From NCBI RefSeq assembly GCF_009363655.1, contig NZ_CP045393.1, forward strand, positions 310,001-374,000: DNA of 64,000 nucleotides, given 5' to 3'. This DNA comes from Roseovarius sp. THAF27. Its GTDB lineage: Bacteria > Pseudomonadota > Alphaproteobacteria > Rhodobacterales > Rhodobacteraceae. Shown one piece after another: positions 1 to 7,672 of the stretch (positions are counted from its first letter, which is position 1; every line of letters begins with the position of its first letter). Under the pieces are notes generated by a model. The model had not been told where the DNA came from. It ran no database searches and saw only the letters and a program-made list of their open reading frames with translations. Made by a program: the position numbers and the translations under genes.

Positions 1-1
1 C

Positions 2-1129
2 GATGGCGGTGTCGTGGCTGCTATCGAGGTCGACGAGGGCGACACGGTGGAGGCCGGGCAGGTGCTGCTGCGGCTGGATGCCACCGCCTTGCGCTCGCAA
101 CTTGCGATCACCGAGAACCAGCTGTTCGAACTGCAGGCGCGGCGCGGCCGGCTGGAAGCGGAGCGGGACGGCCGGGAGGAGATCGAGTTTCCCGACCTCG
201 TGCGCGAAATGGCGGCCCGGAGCGCCGAGGTGGCCGGGCTGCTGGACGGTCAGCGGCGGCTGCTGAGCGCGCGCAACGAAACCGTGGCCAGCGAGATTTC
301 GCAGTTGGAAAAGCGCCGCGGGCAGATCGCCGACCAGATTGGCGGGATCGAGGCGCAGCAGAAGGCCATGAACGAACAGCTGGCGTTGATCGAGAGGGAA
401 CTGGCCGACCAGCAATCGCTTCTGGACCGGGGCCTGGCGCAGGCGTCGCGCGTGCTGGCGCTGAAGCGGGAGAAATCGCGGCTGCTGGGCCAGCTGGGCG
501 AACTGGTGGCGCAGGCGGCGCAATCCGAAGGCCGGATCACGGAGATCGACATCGAAGTGCTGAAGCTGGGCACGCGGCGCCGCGAGGAGGCGATCACGAC
601 CCTGCGCGACCTGCAGTTCCGCGAGCTGGAGCTGCTGGAGGAGCGCCGTGCGCTGATCGAGCAGATGAGCCGGCTGGACGTCACCGCGCCGGTGGGCGGG
701 GTGGTGTACGGCTTGCAAGTGTTTGCGCTGCGGTCGGTCATCCGGCCGGCCGATCCGATCCTCTACGTGGTGCCGCAGGACCGGCCGCTGATCATCGACG
801 CACGGGTCCCGCCCACGGATATCGACAAGATATATGTCGGCCAGGAGGTGACGCTGCGATTCTCGGCGCTGGACCAGCGCACGACGCCGGAACTGGTGGG
901 ACAGGTGATGCAGATTTCGGCCGATGCGTTCCGGGACGACGCCACGCAGCAAAGCTATTACCGGGCCGAGATCGCGCTGAGCGAAGGCCAGCGCGAGCGT
1001 CTGCCGGAGGACGTGACGCTGATTCCCGGCATGCCGGTCGAGACCTTCATCCGCACCGCCGACCGCACGCCGCTGGCGTATCTGACGAAACCGCTGACGG
1101 ACTACTTCGCCAAGGCGTTTCGCGAGTAA
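2..1129 (+). CDS. HlyD-family type I secretion membrane fusion protein (5' end missing)
   Basis: This is the periplasmic adaptor of a type I secretion system, which links an inner-membrane ABC exporter to a TolC-like channel. The reading frame is open to the left edge, so the N-terminal membrane segment lies outside the window; about 375 residues are visible. They begin in a biotinyl/lipoyl-like half (GDTVEAGQVLLRLD), pass through a long alpha-helical coiled coil rich in Glu, Gln, Arg and Leu (roughly visible residues 35-215), and return to a beta domain ending in the family's typical tail (IPGMPVETFI, then LTKPLTDYF). The partner ABC transporter would be expected just upstream. Family assignment is strong; the exported substrate cannot be told. 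A small hairpin follows the stop codon. Confidence 0.9.
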   Translation, partial: DGGVVAAIEVDEGDTVEAGQVLLRLDATALRSQLAITENQLFELQARRGRLEAERDGREEIEFPDLVREMAARSAEVAGLLDGQRRLLSARNETVASEISQLEKRRGQIADQIGGIEAQQKAMNEQLALIERELADQQSLLDRGLAQASRVLALKREKSRLLGQLGELVAQAAQSEGRITEIDIEVLKLGTRRREEAITTLRDLQFRELELLEERRALIEQMSRLDVTAPVGGVVYGLQVFALRSVIRPADPILYVVPQDRPLIIDARVPPTDIDKIYVGQEVTLRFSALDQRTTPELVGQVMQISADAFRDDATQQSYYRAEIALSEGQRERLPEDVTLIPGMPVETFIRTADRTPLAYLTKPLTDYFAKAFRE

Positions 1130-1136
1130 GCGGAGC

Positions 1137-1177
1137 GCCTGCGGCGCGCAGGCTTGTCTCGGCGTCCCTGCGGGACG
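1137..1177. repeat. Two small hairpins after the secretion gene
   Basis: GCCTGC pairs with GCAGGC (1137-1153), and CGTCCC pairs with GGGACG (1163-1177). Neither has a clear T tract. They may be a weak terminator or degenerate intergenic palindromes. Confidence 0.35.
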
Positions 1178-1346
1178 TCTCGGGGCGCGTGGCGGGCGTG
1201 ATGCGCGGGGGCGAGGGACGGGGCGCGTGGCCGGCGACGGCATAGTGAGTATTTATCGCAAGAAAAAGCACGGGCCTGTTTTTGCGGTTGCATCGGTGCC
1301 CGGAGCGTCTAGCGTGCGCGGCAACGCAACCGAGGAGGTCGGGACC

Positions 1347-1808
1347 ATGGGAAAATTCGAGGACAAGCTGGCCGAGATGGGCGTGACCCTGCCCGAGGCG
1401 GCGGCGCCTGCGGCGAATTACGTGCCGTACGTGCTGGTGGGTGACATGCTGTTCGTCTCGGGTCAGTTGCCGAAGCTGGGCGACGAGATGATGATCGGCA
1501 AGCTGGGCGACGACATGGACGTGGCCGCGGGCGCCGAGGCGGCGAAGGCCTGCGCGATCAACCTGCTGGCGCAGGTCAAGGCGGCCTGCGAAGGCGATCT
1601 GGACCGGCTGAAGCGGGTGGTGAAGCTGGGCGGGTTCGTGAACTCGACGCCGGATTTCACCCAGCAGCCGCAGGTGATCAACGGTGCGTCGGATTTCATC
1701 GGCGAGGCGCTGGGCGAGGCGGGCAAGCACGCCCGCGCCGCGGTGTCGTCGCCGGCGCTGCCGTTCGGCGTGGCGGTCGAGATCGAAGGCGTATTCCAGA
1801 TCGGATGA
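1347..1808 (+). CDS. RidA/YjgF-family protein
   Basis: A 153-residue member of the RidA (YjgF/YER057c/UK114) family. Classical RidA deaminates reactive enamine/imine intermediates from PLP enzymes such as threonine dehydratase. The sequence carries the family features: a central FVSGQLPK-like strand, NLLAQVKAACEGDLDRL-like helix, and a C-terminal stretch with LPFGVAVEIEGVF. The start at ATG 1347 is chosen because a clear GAGGAGG ribosome site sits just upstream. A longer in-frame upstream extension is rich in Lys/Arg and unlike the family. The length and sequence resemble the YjgF-like Rid subgroups rather than archetypal RidA, so the exact substrate is uncertain. The stop overlaps the start of the next gene (ATGA), suggesting translational coupling. 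Confidence 0.85.
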   Translation: MGKFEDKLAEMGVTLPEAAAPAANYVPYVLVGDMLFVSGQLPKLGDEMMIGKLGDDMDVAAGAEAAKACAINLLAQVKAACEGDLDRLKRVVKLGGFVNSTPDFTQQPQVINGASDFIGEALGEAGKHARAAVSSPALPFGVAVEIEGVFQIG

Positions 1809-2572
1809 CGCGGCTCGACCCGGAGTTTCTGCGTGCGCCGCTGGCGCACCGGGCGCTGCATGACGTGGCGGATGGCCGGCCGGAGAATTCGCGGGCGGCG
1901 ATCTCGGCGGCCATGGCCCATGGCTATGGCATCGAGATCGACCTGCAGCTGAGCCGGGACGGTGCCGCGATGGTGTTCCACGACTATGACCTGAAGCGCC
2001 TGACCGGGCAGTCCGGGCCGGTGCAGCAGCGGGAGGCGGCGGAGCTGTGTGGCGTTGCGCTGCTGGGCGGCGGCGAGGGGATTCCGACGCTGCCGGAGGT
2101 GCTGGAGCTGGTCGGGGGCCGAGTGCCGCTTCTGATCGAGCTGAAGGACCAGCAGGGGCAGATGGGCCAGACCGATGGGCGGCTGGAGGCGGCGACGGCG
2201 GTGGCGCTGAAGGGCTATTCCGGGCCGGTGGCGGTGATGTCGTTCAACCCCGAGATGATGGTGGCGATGCGCGACCTTGCGCCGGAGGTGGCGCGCGGGA
2301 TCGTGACATGCGATTACGACCCCGGGGACTGGACACTGCTGCGGGCCGAGGTGCGCGCGCGGTTGCGGGAGATCCCGGATTACGACCGCGCCGGCGCGGC
2401 GTTCCTCAGCCACCAGGCGCAGGACCTGGGCCGTGCGCGGGTGGCCGCGTTGCAGGGCGCGGGGGCGGACGTTCTGTGCTGGACGATCCGGTCGCCGCAG
2501 GACGAGGCAAAGGCGCGGCGCGTGGCGCAGAACATCACCTTCGAGGGGTACCTGCCCGCGATTCCCGCTTGA
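1805..2572 (+). CDS. Glycerophosphodiester phosphodiesterase
   Basis: A 255-residue cytosolic-type GDPD with a TIM-barrel fold. It hydrolyses glycerophosphodiesters from lipid turnover to glycerol-3-phosphate and an alcohol. The signature residues are visible: HRA with His15, PENS at 26-29, the metal and catalytic set Glu44/Asp46 in IEIDLQ, and FHD with His59. No signal peptide is present. Its ATG overlaps the ridA stop by four bases, so the two are almost certainly co-transcribed. The linkage of ridA to GDPD does not reveal a shared pathway. The family call is secure; the lipid head-group specificity is not determined. Confidence 0.9.
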   Translation: MTRLDPEFLRAPLAHRALHDVADGRPENSRAAISAAMAHGYGIEIDLQLSRDGAAMVFHDYDLKRLTGQSGPVQQREAAELCGVALLGGGEGIPTLPEVLELVGGRVPLLIELKDQQGQMGQTDGRLEAATAVALKGYSGPVAVMSFNPEMMVAMRDLAPEVARGIVTCDYDPGDWTLLRAEVRARLREIPDYDRAGAAFLSHQAQDLGRARVAALQGAGADVLCWTIRSPQDEAKARRVAQNITFEGYLPAIPA

Positions 2573-2632
2573 ACCGGGGCGGGCAGGCCACAGATTGAAG
2601 GGTATGATTTCCCGAACCAATGAGCGGCCCTG

Positions 2633-3820
2633 ATGGATGGCGGATCTGTCCTTGTGAGCGTCTACGAAAGCCTGGGCGACGTGGCGCAGGCCGACTGGGA
2701 CGCCTGCGCCTGTCCCGAGGCCGAAGACGGCGGCCGGGCGGAAGACCCGTTCACCACATATCGTTTCCTGAGGGCGCTGGAGGACAGCGGGTCGGTCGGC
2801 GCCGGAACGGGATGGCAGCCGCATTACCTGGTGGCGGAGATGGACGGCCAGGTGATCGCCTGCGCGCCGCTTTACGTGAAGGGGCACAGCCAGGGCGAGT
2901 ATATCTTCGACCACAACTGGGGCCATGCCTATGAGCGCGCGGGCGGGCGGTATTATCCCAAGTTGCAGATGGCGGTGCCGTTCACGCCCGTCACCGGACG
3001 GCGGATGCTGACCCGGCCGGGCTACGGGCAGCCGGGGCGCGATGCGCTGATGCAGGCCGCCGTCAGCATCGGGGACCGGAATGCGCTGTCGTCGCTGCAC
3101 GTGACCTTCTGCACGCGGTTCGAGCGGGAGGTGGGCACCGAGATGGGCCTGTTGCCGCGGATCACGCAGCAGTATCACTGGCTGAACCGGGGATACGAGA
3201 GCTTCGACGATTTCCTTGGCAGCCTGAGTTCGCGCAAGCGCAAGAACATCCGCAAGGAGCGGGCGCAGGCGCAGGGCTTTGGCGGCGAGATCGTGCAACT
3301 GACCGGCGACGCGATCCGGCCCGAGCACTGGGAGGCGTTCTGGGAATTCTACCAGGACACCGGGGCGCGCAAATGGGGGATGCCGTACCTGACGCGGAAA
3401 TTCTTCGACATCGCGCAGGAGCGGCTGCGCGACGATATCCTGCTGGTGTTGGCGCTGGAAGACGGCGTGCCGGTGGCAGGCGCGCTGAACATGATTGGGC
3501 GCGACGCGCTTTATGGCCGGTATTGGGGCTGCACGGCGCATCATCCTGCGATGCATTTCGAGTTGTGTTACTATCAGGCCATCGACTACGCCATCGCGCA
3601 CGGTCTGGGCCGCGTCGAGGCGGGCGCGCAGGGCGAGCACAAGCTGGCCCGCGGATATCTGCCGGTCGAGACCCACTCGCTGCACTGGTTTCGCGACCCG
3701 CCTTTTTCCGATGCGGTGGCGCATTACCTTGAGTCGGAACGCGAAGCCGTGGCGGAGGATATCGAGATCCTGACGAGCTTCGGCCCGTTCAGAAAAGCAA
3801 ATGTGGAGGAGCAGGAATGA
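2633..3820 (+). CDS. FemAB-like GNAT-family acyltransferase (PF04339-type)
   Basis: A 395-residue protein of the 'peptidogalycan biosynthesis' FemAB-like family, built from GNAT-related folds. Members are presumed to transfer an acyl or aminoacyl group, but substrates are mostly unknown. Visible hallmarks are the basic motif [15 protein letters not shown] in the middle and the conserved C-terminal block with [14 protein letters not shown], then GEHKLARGY and LHWFRDPPF. The protein looks cytosolic. The ATG at 2633 was chosen; a GTG 18 bases downstream is an alternative, because neither has a strong ribosome site. The stop overlaps the start of phhB, so both are probably one transcript. Family call is confident, function is not. 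Confidence 0.8.
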   Translation: MDGGSVLVSVYESLGDVAQADWDACACPEAEDGGRAEDPFTTYRFLRALEDSGSVGAGTGWQPHYLVAEMDGQVIACAPLYVKGHSQGEYIFDHNWGHAYERAGGRYYPKLQMAVPFTPVTGRRMLTRPGYGQPGRDALMQAAVSIGDRNALSSLHVTFCTRFEREVGTEMGLLPRITQQYHWLNRGYESFDDFLGSLSSRKRKNIRKERAQAQGFGGEIVQLTGDAIRPEHWEAFWEFYQDTGARKWGMPYLTRKFFDIAQERLRDDILLVLALEDGVPVAGALNMIGRDALYGRYWGCTAHHPAMHFELCYYQAIDYAIAHGLGRVEAGAQGEHKLARGYLPVETHSLHWFRDPPFSDAVAHYLESEREAVAEDIEILTSFGPFRKANVEEQE

Positions 3821-4116
3821 GTGAGAAACTGAGTGACACGGCGCGGAAGACGACGCTGGAGCCGCTGTTCGAGAGCGGCTGGGCGATGGTCGACGGGCGC
3901 GATGCGATCCACAAGACCTATGAGTTTGAGAATTTCGTGGAAGCCTTCGGCTTCATGACCCGCTGCGCGATCTGGGCGGAGAAGTGGGACCACCACCCGG
4001 AATGGTCGAACGTCTACAAGACGGTCGAGGTGACGCTGACCAGCCATGACGTGGAAGGTCTTAGTTCGCGCGACACCAAGTTGGCGCGGAAAATGGACAA
4101 GCTGGCCGAAGGCTGA
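3817..4116 (+). CDS. phhB: Pterin-4a-carbinolamine dehydratase
   Basis: A 99-residue 4a-hydroxytetrahydrobiopterin dehydratase, the normal family length. It recycles the pterin cofactor after aromatic amino acid hydroxylation, dehydrating 4a-hydroxy-tetrahydrobiopterin to the quinonoid dihydro form. The catalytic histidines are seen in [11 protein letters not shown] (His59, His60) and SHDVEGLS (His77). No phenylalanine hydroxylase gene lies in the window, so the partner must be elsewhere, or the protein has another pterin role. The ATG overlaps the upstream acyltransferase stop. This is the last gene before a low-GC patch. Confidence 0.92.
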   Translation: MSEKLSDTARKTTLEPLFESGWAMVDGRDAIHKTYEFENFVEAFGFMTRCAIWAEKWDHHPEWSNVYKTVEVTLTSHDVEGLSSRDTKLARKMDKLAEG

Positions 4117-4480
4117 GCGCCAGGGCGCGTGAATTGGAGGCCGGGACGCGTCTGTGCCCCGGCCCCCTAGCGTTTGTCAATTGTTGGACGTCAGATGAAA
4201 TTGACCTTTGCGTCATAAACTGACCCAGGCACTACAAACCGGAAGAGTATGAAGCCCTAAGTTAGCGAGAGCTGTCATTCGAACCGGGTGCAGCGACTGT
4301 CGGCTTTGAGCCCAATCTACCGAATGCTGCACCGCGTTCGAACGGCGGCAATCTGAGATCAAACGGACGTCCAGAAACCATGCGTTATGCGTATTTCTGA
4401 CCCATTGCGGTTATCTGAATTGAGCATCTGCTCATTGAATGCTATCCCCTCGCTGTTCGCTTTCAGGCAGGTTGAAAAAA
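4117..4480. other. Non-coding low-GC stretch with an imperfect inverted repeat
   Basis: No convincing coding frame is present. Base composition falls well below that of the flanking genes. TTCGAACCGGGTGCAGC (4278-4294) is mirrored by GCTGCACCGCGTTCGAA (4326-4342), matching at 15 of 17 positions with a 31-base spacer, so the RNA could fold into a long hairpin. I see no terminal repeats or transposase remnants. The stretch probably belongs to the same acquired segment as the downstream SnoaL-like gene and may hold its promoter. Confidence 0.5.
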
Positions 4481-4918
4481 ATGATGAGCGACTGTCATGT
4501 AAAAATTGACAAGAACAAGACTTTGGTCATGCGCTATGTCAAAGAGGTGCAAGAGCAACACTCGTTGTCGACGATCGGGGAAATCTTTGCAGAGGATTTT
4601 GTCGATCATTCTCGGGTAGCTGGTGGAATGTTTGACGGTGGACTGGCCCAACTTTCCCAAGGGTTGGCTTCAATCTTGGGCGCGTTTCCCGACTTGGAGG
4701 TTACAATCAACCATCTACTGGCCGAGGGCGATAAGGTAGTCGCACATAAGTCTTTCAGGGCGACTCACCTCGGGCCGTGGATGGGTGTCGCGGCCACGGG
4801 CAAACGCGTAGAGTGGGAACTTATCAGCATCTATGGGATTCGAGACGACAAGATCTCTGATTACTGGGGAATACTGGATGATCGACGCCTCAATGAGTCC
4901 CTCGGATTGCCCCTGTAG
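4481..4918 (+). CDS. SnoaL-like ester cyclase/NTF2-fold protein
   Basis: A 145-residue protein of the SnoaL-like polyketide-cyclase superfamily (NTF2 fold). Typical features are YVKEV at the N-terminus, the IFAEDFVDH block, a GAFPDLEVTI strand, HLGPWMGVAATGKRVEW in the middle, and KISDYWGILD near the end. Most bacterial members outside polyketide clusters have unknown function. The start at ATG 4481 is favoured over ATG 4439 because the extra residues do not fit the family; the ribosome site is poor for both. Composition is strikingly different from the neighbours: bases 4501-4560 contain 24 G/C, whereas 3841-3900 contain 44. That implies recent horizontal acquisition. No secondary-metabolite genes lie nearby. 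Confidence 0.75.
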   Translation: MMSDCHVKIDKNKTLVMRYVKEVQEQHSLSTIGEIFAEDFVDHSRVAGGMFDGGLAQLSQGLASILGAFPDLEVTINHLLAEGDKVVAHKSFRATHLGPWMGVAATGKRVEWELISIYGIRDDKISDYWGILDDRRLNESLGLPL

Positions 4919-5208
4919 TTCGCTGCTTTTGCCTAACAGCCGGATTCTATTACCATTGGCACCGATGTCTGAACTTGGGCACATCCGAGAAATAAGGCCA
5001 AGTCAGCAATCGGGCTCAAACCGGACCTCCGGAGTTTTGATCGAATGGCAGCTTGGTCCGCCTGCCGGACCTTGACCTATACCGCGCTCAAGGTCCGGTT
5101 TGGGTCAGAAGTGCTTAACGATTGGGCCAATATTGCGTGACGCGGCGCCCTAGAAAGTTTCAGAAAACCAGCTCCATTGAGTCAAAGATTCTCGACGTTT
5201 CACATCAA
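4919..5208. other. Low-GC intergenic region with nested inverted repeats
   Basis: There is no coding frame of note. CCGGACCTTGA (5065-5075) pairs perfectly with TCAAGGTCCGG (5088-5098) across a 12-base loop. AAACCGGACC (5018-5027) also pairs with GGTCCGGTTT (5092-5101), so two alternative stems compete for the same right arm. There is no T tract, so a simple terminator is not obvious. It lies between the convergent SnoaL-like and peroxiredoxin genes. Confidence 0.45.
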
Positions 5209-5697
5209 TCAGATCGCGTCGAGCAGCGACTCGCCGGCGGAGGTCTCGCAGGTGCCGGGATTGTCCTCGACATGCAGGACTTTGACGGTGCCGTCCTCGA
5301 CCAGCATGGCATAGCGCTTGGAGCGGGCAATGAGGCCGACAGGCGGCGCGGTGAAATCCATGCCGACGGCCTTGGTGAACTCCGATTGCGGGTCGCCCAG
5401 CATGGTGATGCCGGCGTCGCTGGCGCCGGTGTCCTTGCCCCAGGCATCCATCACGAAGGCGTCGTTGACCGAGATGCAGATGATTTCGTCCACGCCCTTG
5501 GCGTCGAAATCGGCCTTGGTGCGGATGAAGCTGGGCACGTGGGCGGAGTGACAGGTGGGAGTGAAGGCGCCGGGAACGGCGAAGATCGCCACCTTGCGGC
5601 CTTTGGTCTTGTCGGACAGCGCGACCTCTTCGGGGCCGTCCGCACCCATCTTGAGCAGCGTCGCATCGGGGAGTTTGTCGCCGGTGGTGATCGTCAT
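5209..5697 (-). CDS. Peroxiredoxin, Prx5/type II (AhpC-TSA/redoxin)
   Basis: A 162-residue thiol peroxidase that reduces H2O2 and alkyl hydroperoxides in the cytosol. The Prx5-type active site PGAFTPTCH is present with peroxidatic Cys49, and FVMDAWGKD, MLGDPQSEFTKAVG and KRYAMLVEDG follow at the positions usual for the group. A second cysteine near residue 150 (NPGTCET) might act in resolution, but this is inference. ATG 5697 is chosen because AGGA lies a few bases upstream on the minus strand and the protein then matches family length. It stands alone, divergent from the flavoprotein gene. Confidence 0.93.
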   Translation of the reverse strand: MTITTGDKLPDATLLKMGADGPEEVALSDKTKGRKVAIFAVPGAFTPTCHSAHVPSFIRTKADFDAKGVDEIICISVNDAFVMDAWGKDTGASDAGITMLGDPQSEFTKAVGMDFTAPPVGLIARSKRYAMLVEDGTVKVLHVEDNPGTCETSAGESLLDAI

Positions 5698-5787
5698 TGT
5701 CGCATCCTGTCTTTCGTTTGCGTTTGGAATGCCTGTAAGTATAGGCCCTGACGGCCCGAGGGCCATGTGGAATTTGCAGGAGGGGAC

Positions 5788-6993
5788 ATGGCAGGAGTTG
5801 TTGTCGTGGGCGCGGGTCAGGCGGGCAGTTCGCTGGTGGCGAAGCTGCGGGCGCTTGGCTATGACGGCAAGGTGACGCTGATCGGGGAAGAGCACGCGCC
5901 GCCTTATCAGCGGCCGCCCTTGTCGAAGAAATACCTCTTGGGCGAGATGGATATTGAGCGGCTCTACCTGCGGCCGGAAAGCTTTTATTCGGAGAACATG
6001 ATCGACCTGCGGCTGGATGCGGCGGTGTCGGCGATTGATCCCGCTGACAAGGTGGTTGTCGCGGGCGGGCAGGCGGTGCCTTACGAGCATCTTGTGCTGA
6101 CCACGGGGTCGGTGCCGCGGCGGTTGCCGCCGGCGATCGGTGGTGCGCTGGACGGCGTTTACGTGGTGCGCGACCTGCGCGACGTGGACAGGATGGCGCC
6201 CGAGTTTCGCGACGGCGCGAAGGTTCTGATCGTGGGGGGCGGATATATCGGGCTGGAAGCCGCCGCCGTGGCTGCCTCGAAGGGTTTGCAGGTGACGCTG
6301 GTCGAGATGGCGGACCGGATCCTGCAGCGCGTGGCGGCGCAGGAGACGTCGGATTACTTCCGGGCGTTGCATCGCTCGAAAGGTGTCGACATTCGCGAGG
6401 GCGTTGGGCTGGAGCGGCTGACCGGCGAGGGCCGGGTCAGCGGGGCGCTGTTGAGCGACGGCACGGAACTGGAGGCGGACTTCGTCATCGTGGGTGTGGG
6501 GATCACCCCCGCCACGGCTTTGGCCGAGGCTGCCGGAGTCGATGTCGAGAACGGGATCAAGGTGGATGCGCAGGGACGTACCAGCGACCCGTCGATCTGG
6601 GCCGCCGGGGATTGCGCGAGCTTTCCGTTCCGAGGTGAGCGGCTGCGGCTGGAGAGTGTGCCGAATGCCATCGACATGGCGGAATGCGTGGCCGAGAACA
6701 TCATGGGCGCGGAGAAGACCTATGTGCCGCAGCCGTGGTTCTGGTCGGACCAGTTTGATGTGAAGTTGCAGATCGCGGGGCTGAACGTGGGCTACGACCG
6801 GGTGGTGACACGCGAAAGCGAGGGCGGCATTTCCTTCTGGTACTACCAGGGTGACACGCTGTTGGCGGTGGACGCGGCCAATGACGCGCGGGCCTACATG
6901 GTGGGCAAGCGGTTGATCGACAACGGCAAAACCGCCGATCCGGCGGTGGTGGCTGACCCCGGCGCTGACCTTAAGGCGCTGTTGAAGGCGTGA
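5788..6993 (+). CDS. NAD(P)H-dependent FAD oxidoreductase, rhodocoxin/putidaredoxin reductase type
   Basis: A 401-residue flavoprotein that passes electrons from NAD(P)H to a small iron-sulfur protein, usually serving a cytochrome P450 or ring hydroxylase. The N-terminus has the FAD dinucleotide fold (VVVGAGQAGSS), then YQRPPLSKKYLLGE, which is typical of the family. A second Rossmann motif for NAD(P)H follows (VLIVGGGYIGLEAAA), then IWAAGDCASFP for FAD binding, and a C-terminal reductase domain (PWFWSDQFDVKLQIAGL). The start at ATG 5788 follows an AGGAGGGG ribosome site. No P450 or 2Fe-2S ferredoxin gene is in the window. Its GTGA overlap with rsmD suggests co-transcription. Confidence 0.9.
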   Translation: MAGVVVVGAGQAGSSLVAKLRALGYDGKVTLIGEEHAPPYQRPPLSKKYLLGEMDIERLYLRPESFYSENMIDLRLDAAVSAIDPADKVVVAGGQAVPYEHLVLTTGSVPRRLPPAIGGALDGVYVVRDLRDVDRMAPEFRDGAKVLIVGGGYIGLEAAAVAASKGLQVTLVEMADRILQRVAAQETSDYFRALHRSKGVDIREGVGLERLTGEGRVSGALLSDGTELEADFVIVGVGITPATALAEAAGVDVENGIKVDAQGRTSDPSIWAAGDCASFPFRGERLRLESVPNAIDMAECVAENIMGAEKTYVPQPWFWSDQFDVKLQIAGLNVGYDRVVTRESEGGISFWYYQGDTLLAVDAANDARAYMVGKRLIDNGKTADPAVVADPGADLKALLKA

Positions 6994-7544
6994 GGATCAT
7001 CGGTGGCGAGTTTCGCGGGCGGCGGCTGGCTTCGGTTGGCAAGGGGGACGAGGGCGCGCGCCTGAGGCCCACCTCGGACCGGGTGCGGGAGAGCCTGTTC
7101 AACGTGTTGATGGCGCGGTTCGGCGACCGGGTGGAGGGGGCCGTTGTGCTGGACCTTTTTGCCGGGACCGGGGCGCTGGGGCTGGAGGCGTTGTCGCGTG
7201 GGGCGGCAAGCGCGACGTTCGTGGAGAACGGGCGCGTGGGGCAAAGGCTGGTCCGGGAGAATATCGGGATTTGCGGGGTCGGGGACCGCGTGCAGGTCGT
7301 GGGCCGGGATGCGCGCAAGTTGGGTGCGGCGAGCGAGGCCTGCGGGCTGGTGTTTCTCGATCCGCCCTATGGCAAGGGGCTGGGTGAGGCGGCTTTGGGC
7401 GCGGCAATGGCCGGGGGGTGGATTGCGGCCGGGGCGTTGGTGGTTTGGGAGGACGGCGGCGCGGTGGCGGTGCCGGAGGGGTGGAGCCTGCTCGATGAGC
7501 GGGGGTACGGGGATACGGTGATCCGGGTGTTCGAGGCGGGGTAG
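6990..7544 (+). CDS. rsmD: 16S rRNA (guanine(966)-N(2))-methyltransferase
   Basis: A 184-residue class I SAM-dependent methyltransferase acting on G966 of 16S rRNA in the 30S subunit. Residues seen: the N-terminal RIIGGEFRGRRL and RPTSDRVRESLFN blocks that define RsmD, SAM motif I DLFAGTGALG at 55-64, and the catalytic DPPY at 124-127. It starts with GTG inside the stop region of the preceding flavoprotein gene (GTGA). A hairpin follows the stop. Confidence 0.93.
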   Translation: MRIIGGEFRGRRLASVGKGDEGARLRPTSDRVRESLFNVLMARFGDRVEGAVVLDLFAGTGALGLEALSRGAASATFVENGRVGQRLVRENIGICGVGDRVQVVGRDARKLGAASEACGLVFLDPPYGKGLGEAALGAAMAGGWIAAGALVVWEDGGAVAVPEGWSLLDERGYGDTVIRVFEAG

Positions 7545-7551
7545 GTGGCGC

Positions 7552-7567
7552 GTGGGTTTTCACCCAC
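7552..7567. terminator. Hairpin after rsmD
   Basis: GTGGGT and ACCCAC form a perfect six-pair stem around the loop TTTC, just after the rsmD stop. There is no long T tract. It may act as a weak bidirectional terminator between the converging rsmD and ubiH-type genes. Confidence 0.4.
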
Positions 7568-7584
7568 CCTACGCGTTGCGCGGC

Positions 7585-7650
7585 CGTCATCCTCGGACTT
7601 GATCCGAGGATATCTTTGGCCGGGAGGTCCCGGATCAAGTCCGGGACAGG
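7585..7650. repeat. Double-hairpin intergenic palindromic repeat
   Basis: Two hairpins stand side by side: CCTCGGA/TCCGAGG (7591-7609) and CCCGGA/TCCGGG (7629-7645). Their cores GGACTTGATCC and GGATCAAGTCC are exact reverse complements, so the whole unit can also fold end to end. From memory this resembles a dispersed element common in alphaproteobacterial intergenic regions. It lies between converging genes. Confidence 0.7.
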
Positions 7651-7672
7651 CAGGTCTGCCGCTCGCACGGCT

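Noticed and set aside
1463..3724. A 753-codon minus-strand frame opposite ridA, the phosphodiesterase and the acyltransferase
   Set aside because: Arg/His/Pro-rich composition without motifs, opposite three recognised genes; an antisense artefact of GC-rich codon use.
4481..4918. SnoaL-like gene as part of a polyketide cluster
   Set aside because: No polyketide synthase, tailoring or resistance gene is present; the NTF2-like fold is widespread and mostly unrelated to polyketides.
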